Below are positions 13,128 through 25,505 of a stretch of DNA of 64,000 bases, one piece after another. Made by a program: the position numbers and the translations under genes. Where the stretch lies: contig NW_026947488.1 in NCBI RefSeq assembly GCF_034190915.1, forward strand, positions 3,544,501 to 3,608,500. Direction: 5' to 3'. This DNA comes from Cavia porcellus. Its lineage: Eukaryota > Chordata > Mammalia > Rodentia > Caviidae. The stretch's first letter is position 1. The number at the start of each line of letters is the position of its first letter. The notes under the pieces are model-generated. The model saw only the letters and a program-made list of their open reading frames with translations. It made no database searches and was not told the DNA's origin.

Positions 13128-13490
13128 ACTGTCTTAGTAACTAAATACCTGATGCCCAAAATTAGGAAGGGAAAGGTTTATTTATCTTACAGTTTCTGGA
13201 GGTTTCAGTCCATACTCAGTTGGTTCCAAGGCAGGGTTGTGTCGCTGAGGGGCAGCTGTTCATGGCAGCTGCAAACAGCAAGGGCAAAAGATAAAAATTT
13301 AAAAAAAAACCCTTCTCCCCTCCCTTATATTGTATGCCAGCTCTGCCCCTGTGCTGGTGCAGCACACACTGCCAATCCCAGCACTGGACATCAAACCAAT
13401 CACAAGTGCTAGATTCAGTTACTTCCATGACTACATGAGGCTTGGGGAGCTGCCTAGACAAAAGCCATATAGCTCCTATCACCATATTTT
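13128..13490 (-). mobile_element. MaLR-type LTR, antisense
   Basis: On the plus strand it begins 'ctgtcttagtaactaaatac' and continues with 'aggaagggaaaggtttattt', 'gtttctggaggtttcagtcc' and 'acatgaggcttggggagctg' near the other end. This is the antisense of the same rodent-type MaLR LTR family seen at 22.2 kb. Sequence is diverged; no paired LTR or internal region adjoins it, so it is best read as a solo LTR. Confidence 0.65.
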
Positions 13491-14464
13491 AACACTGTGC
13501 TGTGTGTTGAATGTTTTAAGATGTGCCATACATAGAAAAAATATCAAATAAATTCAATTATCTTTTTTATTTCTTACTATATTATCTTATAAAAATAAAC
13601 AATTTTGGGCCATCCTGTCTTTAAATAATTGAACTAGTTATTGGTTAAAAATGAGGGCAAGACAGGCCTTTCCACTGAAAAGCAAGGAGAGCAGATTACA
13701 AGAAACCAGATAAACTGGAAACACGAAGGGGAATCCTTACATAGCACCAAAGTGATACCACATGGAAATTTCAGTCTATACACAGAAATAAAATCTACCT
13801 CACTTGGTAAGCAGAGCAATAAATGTAGTGAATTATTTTCTTTCCACTGAACCTCTTTGAAAAATATTTCATACAAAAATAATAATGTAATCTGGATTTC
13901 TAGCATTTTTAAAAGAAATATCAGTGACAACACAGCACAAAGGTTGGCAGAACAAAACTGGAGATAAATCATTGCAATATAATTATAATGCATGTGGTGA
14001 GATATAATGTTATTTAAACATGGCTCGTGATAAATTAATAAGTGCTATACACCCTGGAGAAATGCTAAATTGAGATATTGTACATAAGATAACTGGATAA
14101 TAAAATTGCTTAATATAATGAATTAATAGAATAGATTTCAGGTGAAGAGGGAAAGTGGCGTTTAAAATGGAATGAGTCTTTGGTTCTGGAACAATAGTAT
14201 CCATGGAGAACAGTAAACTCAAACTTGACCTTGCCCTACATATAAAATTTAAGTCAAAATAGATTACAGGGAAATACAAGATCTGAAACTACAAAACTTC
14301 TAGATAAAATAAAGAATATTTTACTCCCCTTGCCTTATGCAAATGTTTTTTGGATTAGATACAAAAACCGTGAACTATAAAGGAAACATTTAGTTGGCTG
14401 AACAAAAACAAATCTAAAACCCTTGCCCTTCCGAAGTCATCACAAAGGTTCAATGCAGCATCAC
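13491..14464. other. AT-rich unique DNA
   Basis: No recognised repeat, gene or regulatory pattern beyond high A+T. The 119-codon minus-strand frame at 13634-13993 lacks any recognisable motif. Confidence 0.5.
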
Positions 14465-14700
14465 ACAGCCGCAGTGCAGGACTGTGGGAGGCTCTTGCAG
14501 GAGGATCCCGGGTTCAAGCCCTGCCTGGACAGTTGGACAGTGTAGCAGCGTAGCAAGATGGTGCCTCAAAATGAGAACAAAAAGGATCCGGGGATGTAGT
14601 TCAGTTTGAAGGCTCTGTGTTAATCCCTAGTGCCCCACCCCTCTCCCCCCCCAAAAAAAAAGAAAAGAAAAGAAAGAAAGAAAGAAAGAAAAAAGCTATT
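14465..14700 (+). mobile_element. B1-ID dimeric SINE, sense
   Basis: A diverged B1 half ('ctgtgggaggctcttgcagg', 'cgggttcaagccctgcctgg', 'gcctcaaaatgagaac') is followed by an ID-type half ('ggggatgtagttcagtttg', 'taatccctagtgccccac') and an A-rich tail that has grown into AAAG repeats (14651-14694). The B-box-like GGTTCAAGCC of the pol III promoter is still recognisable. Confidence 0.7.
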
Positions 14701-14780
14701 TTAATGTAAGAACTCCAGAATGTATAAATAACACTTATAATCAATTAAGGTAACAGCTCAGATGCTTTAGATAGGTAGGC

Positions 14781-14803
14781 AAAAAAAAAAAAAAAAAAAA
14801 AAA
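14781..14803. repeat. A23 homopolymer
   Basis: Twenty-three consecutive A residues; no SINE body was recognised immediately upstream. Confidence 0.95.
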
Positions 14804-15075
14804 GATCCTGTAATTCACCAAAGTAATTACAAGGTTTGATCAAAAAATACATTACTGCTTAAATTTTAGTTATTATTTAAAGCCCACCACCATGAATCCC
14901 CTGCAGAGTACTCCCACTTTCTTCGAGCGGACTTACCCCTCGCTTCTCCTCACTTTCTGCAGCAGGTCTGGAAGTCCTCGTCCATGGCTCTCTGTATTCC
15001 CACTGTTGTGGCTCTCTGACTGTCCTGAATCTACTAAGAATGTTTTCCCTTTCATGGTCACTTTTATTTGGGGGA

Positions 15076-15412
15076 TGTTATGATTTATGTATGGAAGTCT
15101 CCTGAGAGCCTCAAGTGCTCAGACAGGAAATGGCTGGATTACGGGGTGCTGCCGACGGCTTGCTGTTGGGAGGAGGAGCAGTCACAGGGGCTGTGTCCTC
15201 AGTAGGTCTGGCTCCCTTGCTGGCTCTTTCCTTAACTCTGTGTCTTAGCCACCATGAGGCAAACGACTTTCCTTTATCAGCCCCCTTTGCATGCCATTCT
15301 GCCTTGGAGCGGCTGGCCAAGGACTCAAATGTGAGCCAAAAATAGACTTCTCTTCCCTAATCTGTGGGTTTTGGATATGTATTATGTCTCAGCAAGGAGA
15401 AGTCATTAAGAT
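15076..15412 (+). mobile_element. 5' LTR of an ERVL-like relic
   Basis: It starts with TGTTATG, contains 'tggctggattacggggtgct' and 'cttgctgttgggaggaggag', a 'ccaccatgaggca' block, and ends near 'tatgtattatgtctcagcaa'. The same blocks in the same order occur in the LTR at 16093-16460, in the same orientation. The two differ considerably, so the insertion is old. Confidence 0.6.
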
Positions 15413-15429
15413 GGAATTTATTTTGCTTA

Positions 15430-16090
15430 GAAGAAAAACAAGGCCAAGCCTGTGACTGTATATGGATTCATGGGCTGTAGCCAGTGGTCTGGATGAATCA
15501 TCAGGAATTTGGAAGGAACGTGTTGAGAAAATTGAGGTAGATGGATAGATCTCTCCACGTGGGGGAGAGTTGTGAAGGTATTTGTGTTCCATACAAGTAC
15601 TCACCAAACGGTGACCTCAGCAGAGAGGAAATTAACCAAGGGGATATGGTGACCTGTTGTACAGAGAGCAGTAAACCGTTTTCCTTAGCCACCCCGTCAT
15701 TGACCAGTGGGCCCATGAACAGCATGACCACAGTGGCAGCAACAGAGGACAAGCATGGACTCAACTACACGGACTTCCACTTACCAAGGCTGACCTGGCG
15801 ACAGCTTCTGCTGAAAACCTAGTCTGCCAGTATTGGAGACCAGCACTGAGTTCCTGAGGGTGCACCGTTCCCCAGGGTGTTCAGCCTGTCACCTGGTGGT
15901 GAGTGGGTCACACTGGACTGCTCCCATAGTGGAAAGGGAAGTGCTTTGTCCTTACCCGCGTAAACCCTAATTCTGGGCAGGAATTTGCCTTTTCTGCATT
16001 TAATGCTTCTGCCAAAACCACCATCTGTGGACTTCAAGAATGCAGGTTGCATACACAGATGAATATGAGTCTGTTGGGCATCAGGGGTGG
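15430..16090 (+). pseudogene. pol (ERVL-like): Broken ERVL-class pol (RNase H end to integrase)
   Basis: The translated plus strand fits the pol of mammalian ERVL elements, starting at the end of the RNase H domain ('SWAVASGLDESSG'-like residues near 15475) and passing through the zinc-binding start of integrase into the beginning of its catalytic core near 16060. The open part covers 15541-15822; then an in-frame stop and further breaks follow. The order of conserved blocks, the reading direction and the flanking LTRs support the call. Everything upstream (gag, protease, reverse transcriptase) and most of the integrase core is missing, and ERVL has no env. In an intact element pol copies RNA to DNA and inserts it; this copy cannot make a working protein. 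The family assignment rests on recognition by eye. Confidence 0.7.
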
Positions 16091-16092
16091 AA

Positions 16093-16460
16093 TGTTATGC
16101 TTTCGATCTGGAATGTCCCCCCAAAGCCTTTGGGCTTGAGGTCAGACGTCTGAGAGGTGACTGGATTATGCAGACATTATAGCCAAGCTGTTGCTAGGAG
16201 GTGGAGTTAAGTCAGAAGAGGTAGGGCACTTGGGGTGTGAATTAGAAGGGTCCGTTCCCCTCCTTACCTCCTCCCTGAACTCTCTACTTCCTGGCTGCCT
16301 CAGGAGAGCAGCTCTTCCTCTGCCAATCACTTCCACTCTGCTGCTTCTGCCAGGCGCTGGCTGGTCATGTGAGGACTGTGATTCTAAGACGGAGCCAAAG
16401 CCCAGCTCCTCCTAAGTTATGAACGCCGGCTATTTTGTCTCAGCAACAGTGCCAGATCTA
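16093..16460 (+). mobile_element. 3' LTR of the ERVL-like relic
   Basis: It starts with TGTTATG directly after the pol remnant, shares 'gactggattatg', 'aagctgttgctaggaggtgg' and the terminal 'tgtctcagcaacagtg' with the upstream LTR, and has the MaLR/ERVL-like block 'ttcctggctgcctcaggag'. Together the parts give a 1.4-kb LTR-pol-LTR relic that has lost most of its interior. Confidence 0.65.
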
Positions 16461-16769
16461 TGAGGAAGGTGGATGGGGACACGGTAACATTTGGGGGAAT
16501 CTCTTTTCCTGTTGGATGGCGTTCAACGGTGGCAGTCACTGTATATTTGTAACACCCCATGAAGACGCTCATGAACTGCTTCAATAGGATAAGTACTCTG
16601 GAGACGAGGGAAAGTATTTTGAATGGGATTGGGGATTCATGGCAGTGTGTCTTTTCCTGTAATAATTTGTGTTAATTTTAAGCATATTATCAATCATCCT
16701 TTGTGCCAAATAAAAATACAGAAAAAATATAACACAATTGGTCCTTGGGGAAATGTAATTTAAAATCAG

Positions 16770-17440
16770 CATCAGATATCACTATACCCCCCTGCAATGC
16801 CTAAGACAAAACACACTGGGGTGAATGCCTGGGAAGCCTTTGAATCCTTCCTTATAAGCAATCACCTGCTATAACCCAGCAATTCTATCCCCAGGCATTT
16901 ACCTAGAAAGAAAAAAGAAGAATGAAAGAAAGAAGAGAGGGAGAGAAGGAGGGAGGCAGGGAGACAATATATATTCATACATAAGTTTGGAGGCAGATGT
17001 TCATAGAATATTCGTGGTAACCCCAAACTGGAAATAGTCTAAATACCCATCAGACAGTGATAAAGCCATAGAAATGAAACTACTTAGCAACAAAAAGAAA
17101 CGGAACTGTGATTATGCACAACTTCATGGGTGATGTGAAAACATTCTATGAAAGAGACCAGGCATAAGAGATTGCATGCTGCTTGCCTTGCCTTTATATG
17201 AAACTATACCAGTAGGCAAAACTATAATCACCCAATCAGATCTGTGGTTGCTGAGGGAGGGATATCGGCAGAGGGGCACAGGACAACTCTTGGGGGTGAT
17301 AGGCACGTTCGAGCCCCCGAGTGCAGAGATGGTTATGTTCACTTGTCCAGAGTCATCAAACTGCAGTTTAAAATTGGTGACTTTTATAGATGCAAATAAC
17401 AATGCTATATTGGCAAAAAGGAGCTAAAATCTCGATTGTC
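16770..17440 (+). mobile_element. Old L1 3' end
   Basis: The end of ORF2 and the start of the 3' UTR of an old L1 are visible: 'ctataacccagcaattctat', 'atgttcatagaatattcgtg', 'ctggaaatagtctaaatacc', 'gatctgtggttgctgaggga' and 'cactgtccagagtcatcaaa'-like text. An insertion or expansion of purine-rich DNA (16908-16965) interrupts it. The reading frame is broken throughout. Confidence 0.65.
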
Positions 17441-19344
17441 TTATTCTAACAAAGACAGACTGTGACTAGGAACCTGGAAGCTCTACTACCTTTCAACCTC
17501 TGGAACAATGTCAGCGTATCAATCCCAGCTGTCCTGGAGCAAAGGGACAGCTGGAAATGGCCCTACAGATCCTGGAAAGGAGGAGCGCTCTCCTGCTCTG
17601 ACCCTAGAGGAGCACAAAACCAGAAAGCAGGAGGGGAGCAGCCAGAGAGGACCTCGGGAAGCACTTTTCCCTGTCCCTGTCAGCTGCCATGCCGGGTTTC
17701 GAGGATCCTGCAGGAAATAAGACAGAACACGCACTTATTACAAGGCTGGCACCAGAAACCCATCCTTAGGTAATCCTCTATGTTCAGTTAGAGTAAATGC
17801 CACGAAAGACTACGTTTACGTGACAGCATCTGTGGATCATTTAGGATGAGGGTTCAAGGACTGTTTACGTTGGTCAGGTGAGAACAGAGAGAAGGATAAA
17901 TCATCCTTAGTGGGAGGAACAGCATGCATGAGTGTACTAGAGGGTCTCAAAAAGTTGGTGGATCAGAGCAGAAGAGCAACAGAGGAGCGATGAGAAGCGA
18001 GGACAGATCTGTAATGTCCCACTTTGGCTGCCTGCTAAAGTCATATGGGTGGCTCTGAAGACAATATTAATGTCCAGCCTTTCATCAGAAAACTAAATGA
18101 GACTCTTTTACTGGGAGTAAGGGGAGCCTGCTCAGTTGTTTCTAATTAACATGCAAGATTGAGACCATCAAGATGGAGAGACAGGCAGAGGGAATTGAAG
18201 GGTTGGATACTCTCTCCAGAGCGTGAAGGAAAACCATTTGAAAGTCTGTGAAATGAGAATGGACAATTTCAAGATTTACATTTAAAGATTACTGTTGGTG
18301 CAGGGTGGGTGTGAGTCAGGTCAAATTTGAGAGATCTGTTAAAAGCAATTAAATACTCTTCCTATAAGCAGCTTGAGGTGATCTGTGAAAATGATTTGCT
18401 ATATCCTTGACCCAGAAAATCCTGCAAAATCAAGCCAATAAGTAGATTCAAATCCTCATATCAGCTTTAAGAACACCCTTGACACTGCCTGAGCCACGTA
18501 GGGTATGCTATCTGAAAAGCCACCAAGTGCCTGGAAGATGTCACCTTGAAGAAGCAATGTATATTATTTCAGGATTGCAGTGTTGCAGTTGGTAAGTGTG
18601 CCCAGGACAGTCCTGCATAGGGTCCACAGCCCAAGAGCAGTCCTGCATTTTTGCTCCGGAGTATTGTAGATACAGAGAGTAGTGCTGAACCTAAGGGTCC
18701 AGATGCAGATTTAGTGCATGGTCACTGGACGTACCTAGGAGGACAAAGCTCTGGACATGAGTGGTGGTGTTCACTCAGCCCACCCGTGGGTTCCCCCGCC
18801 ACATGAGGGTGATCCTTCCTGAGAAAGAATAGATTGTTCTAAATGAGAAGAGCAGGTTAGAGAGGAGAAATAAATGAAGAAAATGTTGAGCCAAAAAGTT
18901 ATCAGGGTTGGATAAAAGTTTGGCATAAAATAAATGCCAATAGAAAATTTTTAAAAAAATTAATTTATCCAGGTCAAACACAACGGGATGATATTGAACA
19001 GAGCAGTGGAGTCAGTGGAGTGAAACTAGATTTGGAGGTAGGACTGACAGGCTGGTAGAGGAGGTGGGCATTTGGACGGAGTGGAGAGCTGCAGGTGTCA
19101 AAGTTAGCAAGCGTGACGCTCGGATTGCTTTGCTAAGCCTGAGTATCTTGCGCTCGCAGAGGTGTTCTAGAGAACAAAAGGAAAGGTGTCGGATTCTTCC
19201 TGGGTGATGACTTGGACATTTATACATGACCTTCTCCACCCCCAGTGTAGCAGGTACCCAGATATCACCCTTGAAGCAAGACGAGAGGATGAGTCATGGT
19301 CAACTGCCTGCATAAACTTTGTTTTGAAATCCGAAAACACACAC

Positions 19345-19394
<50 letters not shown>

Positions 19395-20784
19395 ACACGA
19401 AAAGCCTTAAAAATTACCATTCACTGCTTAAAGCATTTTATCTCATCTGGAAATTCTGTACTGACAGCCTTACTCATGGAGTAAAATGTTTACAATCAAA
19501 CGACCATTTCTATGCAGATGGTCAAACCTAAATCAGTTCAGTCTGGAACTCTGGAGCTGAGGACGGTCCAGACGGAACTGATCAGAAAGGTAATTGAATT
19601 GTTACTGTGTGTGGAATCCAAGCCTTTGCCCAGAGTTTGGGAGGAATGCTGTCACAGACATGGAGGACTCAGGAGTGGGTCCTTTCAGGGGCCTGGGAAG
19701 GAAGGGGGCATCAGGGATGACATGTGCTGTCTTGAGCATTTTCCATTCCTGTTTCATCACAGACAGCCTCTCTCTGACTCCAGAGAACTCTTCCTGGTTG
19801 CATCCAGCTCCGGGGAACTTACAGGCTAAGAGCAAACACAAGGACATGTGGACTTCCCTGCTGTACAGCACAGAGGCACCAGCGGAAGTTGAAACCACAC
19901 ACGTATCTCTGTTTTACTATGGAGACAAGGGCTGGGAACCTTTTGTTGAAGCAATATGCAGGCTGCACATTTATGTGCAAAGGATTATTTTAATTTCTAC
20001 AAATGAGCTCCACTACCCACCGACGTCCTGCCCCAGAGAGCAGAGGAGCAGGCAGCTTTCTTGCTGAAGTGGCCACAGCCCCCTACTAAGCCACCCTGGT
20101 GTGTGAGCCCCAGGTCCTGTTCCCCAGACCAGGCCCAGAATCCTGCTTCAAAGGAAACCAGAAGGCAAATGTCATTAACAGAGTTTGCAGCATATTTGAA
20201 ACCATGAAGACAGTCAGGCCACCTGTCTTTATCCTGCCAGCTCCTATTAAACCATCAAAGGCTTATTTGTGTTCCTTTGATGTGGGCTACAAGTGTGTTT
20301 CCTGTGAATGATGGAGATTAAATGTCATAAATGGACCCAGAGGCATAGCTGAAAAACTGCCAAGTCCTCATGTCTGGATCAACTGTATTTCCTGTTGAAC
20401 ATCAGCCTTTACTGTTTAGCTTGGGTGTGTACATGGTTTTAGGTGTGTACATGGGCAGCTGCTTTCAAGTAACACTACTGCCTCACGAGTTCACCAAAAA
20501 TTGAGCTCTGGGGATTGAACACAGGATGGGGGAAGCTTTTGGTCAAAGGTCCGGTCTAAGAAGGCCTGGGGCTTCTAGGGCTTTAGTCCCATCCTCTTTT
20601 TGATCTGGTCATTGTTATCTGAGTATTCTCTTTGTGGAAGTGCTTGATCTGAATTCATCTGCTTGCACATTTTCCTTAAGATTGTTATACTTCAATAATA
20701 CACATATCCCATTAGTCTGAGGACATGTCCTGTTGCTGTGGTTGTGTGCAATAAGGGCATCCGTGTGAGCTGGGTTTACTATCG
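17441..20784. other. Unique DNA, no gene recognised
   Basis: Holds a (AC)n microsatellite at 19337-19398 and otherwise no repeat I can name, apart from a short antisense ID-like piece near 20505-20550 ('gctctggggattgaacacag'). The 157-codon frame at 19594-20067 shows no domain and is probably chance. Confidence 0.55.
19337..19398. repeat. (AC)n microsatellite
   Basis: About 30 AC units, with interruptions near each end. Confidence 0.95.
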
Positions 20785-20865
20785 TCAACAATGGAAAACA
20801 GCTCAGAATGGCTCTATTTAAATAAAGTAGGGTGCATTTATACCATGCAATATTGCAGGGCTGGA
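20785..20865 (+). mobile_element. Small old-L1 ORF2 fragment
   Basis: The stretch around 'taaataaagtagggtgcatt' and 'ataccatgcaatattgcag' resembles the C-terminal ORF2 region of an old L1 in sense orientation. It is too short for a firm call. Confidence 0.35.
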
Positions 20866-22210
20866 GAAATAACCAGTTCCAGCAGCTGGTATACAGTATC
20901 CTCCAAATACGGGTGGTCCCAAATACCAGGCATTATATTCTCACGATTGCCGGATGCAACAGATAGAAATGTACATATTCCTGAAAAATCATACTAAGCT
21001 GGTAATAATGGCTCAGTAGTGGGAGACAAGACATTTTGATCTCCAGCTAACAGAGACATACTTCTTTATATGCCTTGCACAGTTTATTTTAAAATGACAG
21101 ACAAACATTTTTTTTTTGTGGCTCCAACCCATCCCTTCACTGGAGAAAGAAAAGCTGTAATGCAGAGAAAACACGATGGCAGCCAAAATTACTGCTAGCA
21201 ATTTATGCTTCCAGCCTTCTTTTTCCTTTTACACTGATCAATCCAAGGCTTAGTCATATTTTAAATTAATCCATAGGCACGGAAGGTGGGTGACATTCTG
21301 CTCTTTGCTTATAACAGTTGCACAGCTACAAGGCCCCTGCAGAGCCTCAAGTGTCACCCCAGAGCAGCAGAGGATGACAGAGCATGGCAGGCCCCATCTT
21401 TTCTTGGGAAGGAGGGAGAAAGCAGGCAGAGACTCAGGAATGGAGCACAGAAGCAATGAGTCACTTATAGATTAGCTATCGGGGCAGCCTCACAGCGCTG
21501 CAGAGATCAAAACAGCCCTGTGCATGCTGTTGTATTCACAGGGAAAAGTGTGTGCATGCACGTGTGTGCACATGCATGTGTGCATGAGAGGGTATGTGTT
21601 CAGTCCTGCAGACCTTTCTGGACAGATCTCTCTCTTCAGTGTGGGGAAGAAGTGCCTTCAGTTGCTGAGTGGATCACAGGGCTTTGTCTTAAGTCAGTTT
21701 AGTAATTAGGTTGCAGAGTTTGACAGAAATGCCATGTATAGAGTATAATATTTTAAATCTATTTTCCTGAATCAAAATAAGGTAGAAAGAAACAGGGAAT
21801 GAACTGAAGCATGATATGAACTGAAATGAGAGCACCATTGCATAAGAAGGGAACAGGGGAAGACCCAGCAAGGCACCTGGCATAGGAGGAGACCAACGAG
21901 GGCTTCCATTGCCGGGGGAAGTGGCCTCAGCATCCCAGCATGTGTGTGCTCTGGGGCAGATCTGAACAAGGCAGCAGATGTAAAAGCCAATTGCACATAA
22001 TGTGGTATAAAGGACGTGCTCAGTCCAGGTCCATGGAATCAGAATCGGGAAGACACCTGGGAAACAGTACTATGCTGCAAGATACCAGGGCTGCTTCAAA
22101 GATTAGATTCCTTTATCAAAGCAGTGCAAGTGAGGTCTAGTCACAGTAGGACAGACAGTCTTCGTGTACATGTGATTTGTACTTGGTGCATAATTTATGT
22201 GTATACATGT
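20866..22210. other. Unique DNA, no gene recognised
   Basis: No recognised interspersed repeat. A 39-bp strictly alternating purine-pyrimidine run lies at 21548-21586. Confidence 0.5.
21548..21586. repeat. Alternating purine-pyrimidine run (possible Z-DNA)
   Basis: Thirty-nine consecutive bases alternate purine and pyrimidine using a mix of GT, GC, AC and AT steps, so it is not a plain dinucleotide repeat. GC and CG steps favour the left-handed form. Confidence 0.8.
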
Positions 22211-22612
22211 ATCTTAGTCCTTTTCTTGTTTCTAGAACACAGTATCTGATAGCCACCAATAAAGAAGGAAAAGTTTATTTTGACTCACAGCTTGTAGAGG
22301 TTCAATCTACACTTGGCTGGCTCCAAGGCAGGGCGGCCTGGTCGAGGGGCATGGCAGAGGAGAACAGTCCATGGCAGGGCAGCGGGAAGCAAAAAGCAAT
22401 CAAGGGAGGAAGGAGGGAGATGAACTCTTCCAGGCCACACCCTCAGTGACCTCCCCAGCCAACCGCGCTTCACTTCCCAGCATCACAGTTAGCCACCAGT
22501 GGACTGACCCAGTGAGGAGTGTCACACCTCAATGATCCGATCACCGCTCAAAGTCCCAGCTACAAGAGCATGAGGCTTTGGGGAGGCATCCAGATATAAA
22601 CCATAACCACAT
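22211..22612 (-). mobile_element. MaLR-type LTR, antisense, nearly full length
   Basis: On the plus strand it starts 'cttagtccttttcttgtttc', continues 'aagaaggaaaagtttatttt', 'tggctggctccaaggcaggg', 'ggcatggcagaggagaacag', and ends 'atgaggctttggggaggcat' then 'ataaaccataacc'. It is the same family as the LTR at 13.1 kb (shared 'ggctccaaggcagggc'-like block). No second LTR nearby, so probably a solo LTR. Confidence 0.7.
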
Positions 22613-23165
22613 GTGATGTAGGTGATGTGTACGTCTCACATAATGTGTGCGTATCATGCTTCTAACAGTAACTGACAATATTATAATACATACTTTTGTT
22701 TATGAGTTTATGTGTGTGTATAAAATCAGAGAAATTCCACACCGTGGTTTCAAGGACATTCTTTCCACAGCAGTGCTTTTCATAACAATGTACTGCAGCC
22801 ACCTACTATAGAGTTAACCAAGAAAGTGACTGTCCTTATGTTGCCACACTGGCATGTAAGGCAGCTAAGAGGTAGAAAGTGCCGGCTCTTTGTCCCGGCA
22901 CAGAGAGACTTCAGATGGAACTACAGAGCTGCAGATATGTGTTTACCTGTAATCCCATCTATGCTTAGCACATCCACTGCACAGCTCCTGTACTTATACA
23001 AGGGTGTGTCTATATTATCAACTCATCAAGAAAGATCTATAAGGACCCTCAGCAGAGATGGACTGGTAACCAGATCCAGCTTGAGATAGCCAAGGGGAGT
23101 TTTGCTCTTTCCTGTGATGCTCCGTGTTTTTAACAAAGGAAACATATTCATACATTCAAACAGTG

Positions 23166-23166
<1 letters not shown>
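22613..23166. other. Unique DNA
   Basis: Nothing recognised apart from short GT-rich stretches near 22620-22730. Confidence 0.5.

Positions 23167-23228
<62 letters not shown>
23167..23228. repeat. Compound microsatellite (TA)18(GA)13
   Basis: Eighteen TA units run directly into thirteen GA units. The TA part is self-complementary and can form a hairpin. Confidence 0.96.
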
Positions 23229-24294
23229 TATTTCATTTTTAGATAAGAGAAAGAATGCAAACTAGTTAGTAATATTTATATATGATGGCACTGAGTTCAT
23301 GGATAGGGCATTGAATGAGGGAGGATAATGTGTAGACCTACATGATGAATTATAGTAACCTAGTACTCTCAGGAATGATGCCCATTCACTCATTAATTTA
23401 CTGTGCAAATGTGTGTGTGTATGCACATGCACACAAGACAATATGGTAAGTACTGACAGGAGGCAAAATTTCTGAGTTTCTTAGGAGAAAACCATACTGG
23501 GGTAATAAAAATATTACTTGGCCTTTCCAAGCTTTCTGGGGTTCCCTTGAATCCACCAGACTTATCTGGGTTGTTCTGTTATTTCCACATGTTAAGGTCA
23601 CATGTCTAGTTAGAAGGCAAAGCTAAGACAGGAACCCAGTCTGTGACTTCTGAGATTGTTTCCCATCTGGCTGATGAAGTGGTAAATACTGCCACTTTAC
23701 AAAGGCACAAGAGGTTCCTAAGAGAATGTGATTTTCTCAGAAGGAGGAAGGACTCTGCTTGGAGGAGCTGTGGGGCTTCATGTCTTTTAAGCGTCATAGA
23801 CTGGCAGTGACATTCCCATGGGACGATAGACGAACTGCAAATCCCATGAGTATGGGGGGCTGTACAGTCTGGAGCAATCTGATCAGAATAGAATGTTGTT
23901 ATACAGAGACACAGGAGGTTCATGTCCTCACTTTCCATTTATGTGCCTACCATACCAATGAATGCTGCTGTGTTTCCATCTCTGGTAGAAACTGAGGGTT
24001 CAGAAGAGGGGTCATGCCCAGCTTTGTGGAGCTGACAGTCTGTGGGTTAGCAGTGACAGTAAACAAACTCACAAATATAAATGATAGACTGTGGTCTTAG
24101 CAATAGGGCAAAGAAGATAATTAAAGGCACTCATGCTGTTATTTTAAATGATAAACAGCACAGCATAGGCATAACCACGATGGAAGATTGAAGAACGCCC
24201 TGGTGGAAGGAAAGAACAGGTCCCCAGATGAGCTGAAGCTGATGGCGGGAGGTGCATGTGAATACGTGAGGTTTATTAACCTATTTCACAGGAC

Positions 24295-24425
24295 ACCAGT
24301 CCCCCTCCACGGTGTCTGATTCAGCCATTCTTGCTCAGAGCATGACAATGTGTATTTCTAGTAACTTCCAATATGCTGGTGCTGGTGGTTGAGGAAACCC
24401 AGGTTGAGAACACTGACTTAGAATT
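24295..24425 (+). mobile_element. MER20-like hAT element, 3' two-thirds
   Basis: Contains 'gtgtctgattcagccattct', 'atgtgtatttctagtaactt', 'atgctggtgctggtggttga' and ends 'ggttgagaacactgac', in the order of the MER20 hAT-Charlie family. The 5' end is lost. Confidence 0.6.
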
Positions 24426-24970
24426 TATGTTTTGGCAAGGACAGAACAAGACTCAGAGCTGAAACTAACATGATCACAAAAATTGGACCCTCGGAATGCC
24501 AAATCCCTGTTGAAAGGGCACTAGGGAAGAGCAACCATCCACCATGACACCACGCAGCTTATGACTCACTGCCTGACTTCACCCAGGAAAGAAAAAATAA
24601 ATGAGATCTCCTGAGAATTTGCCATCAGGACTCAAATCTCACATTGGTCTGAAGCTGAAATCAGCTGTCTTAGGATCCCTTAACGCTCCACACCAAAGAT
24701 TTCACGAAGAAGTGGTCTGAAGGGTGGCAGTGGCACCAGTGCATGCATCAAACGCAGAACTGCTGTGAGCACACAGCCTCGAGGTGGGGCAGAGAACAAT
24801 TGTGCTGTAGGGGAGAAAGGCAAAATGGGGGTCACACAGGATGCAGTTGAAAAAGAAATCCGTGCCTATGTATATTCAAAGAAAAAGGGCTACCATCCTA
24901 CAGAAACAGGGCAACTCACTTGGCCACAGTCAAGAAACCAGAGTTGCTATGGAGGGATGGAGGGAGACAA

Positions 24971-25080
24971 GACGGACAGGGACAGGGACAGAGACAGAGA
25001 CAGAAGAGAAGAAGAAAAAAAGAAGAGGAGGAGGAGTTAGAAGAGAAGGAAGAGGGAACAAGAAGAGGAGAAGAGGAGAC
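24971..25080. repeat. Polypurine tract
   Basis: GACAGG/GACAGA repeats pass into AGAAG, GAGGAG and similar purine runs, with very few pyrimidines over about 110 bases. Confidence 0.9.
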
Positions 25081-25404
25081 CACCTCCTGGGAATTCCCCT
25101 GATAGCTTGCATCCTACTTAGGCTGAGGTTAGAGAGAGATTACCTGGCCAGGAACGACCAACACTCCTGACAGTGAAGAACAGCCTGTGGACCCTGCTGG
25201 ATAAAGGCATTGGAAGGAGACTTGGCAAGGGAGCAAGGGAACTGAAGGGGCCCTGGAATACCACGCAAGGTCGTCACTCTGCCCACATGTGAAAGGAAGA
25301 CAAATATTGCTGACCAGAGTGCCACCCAAGGGTTTCCTCTGCAGGACGTGTTTTCTAACCTTCACAGGCACTGGAAGTTTGGGAGGACCAAGGAACAGGC
25401 ACTG

Positions 25405-25505
25405 TGACTGTTTTAGTTGATAAATGAGGAGCATTCGAAACACTTGCTCCAAGTCACTGCTGGAGTTCAAGGGAGGACATGAGCTCTTACCCAGCTCACC
25501 GGACT
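25405..25505 (-). mobile_element. MIR SINE fragment, antisense
   Basis: 'ttgataaatgaggagcattc', 'cttgctccaagtcactgctg' and the following 'gagctcttacccagctcacc' resemble the antisense MIR core. Confidence 0.4.

Noticed and set aside
19594..20067. 157-codon open frame
   Set aside because: No recognisable domain or gene context; the length is near what chance gives in 64 kb on six frames.
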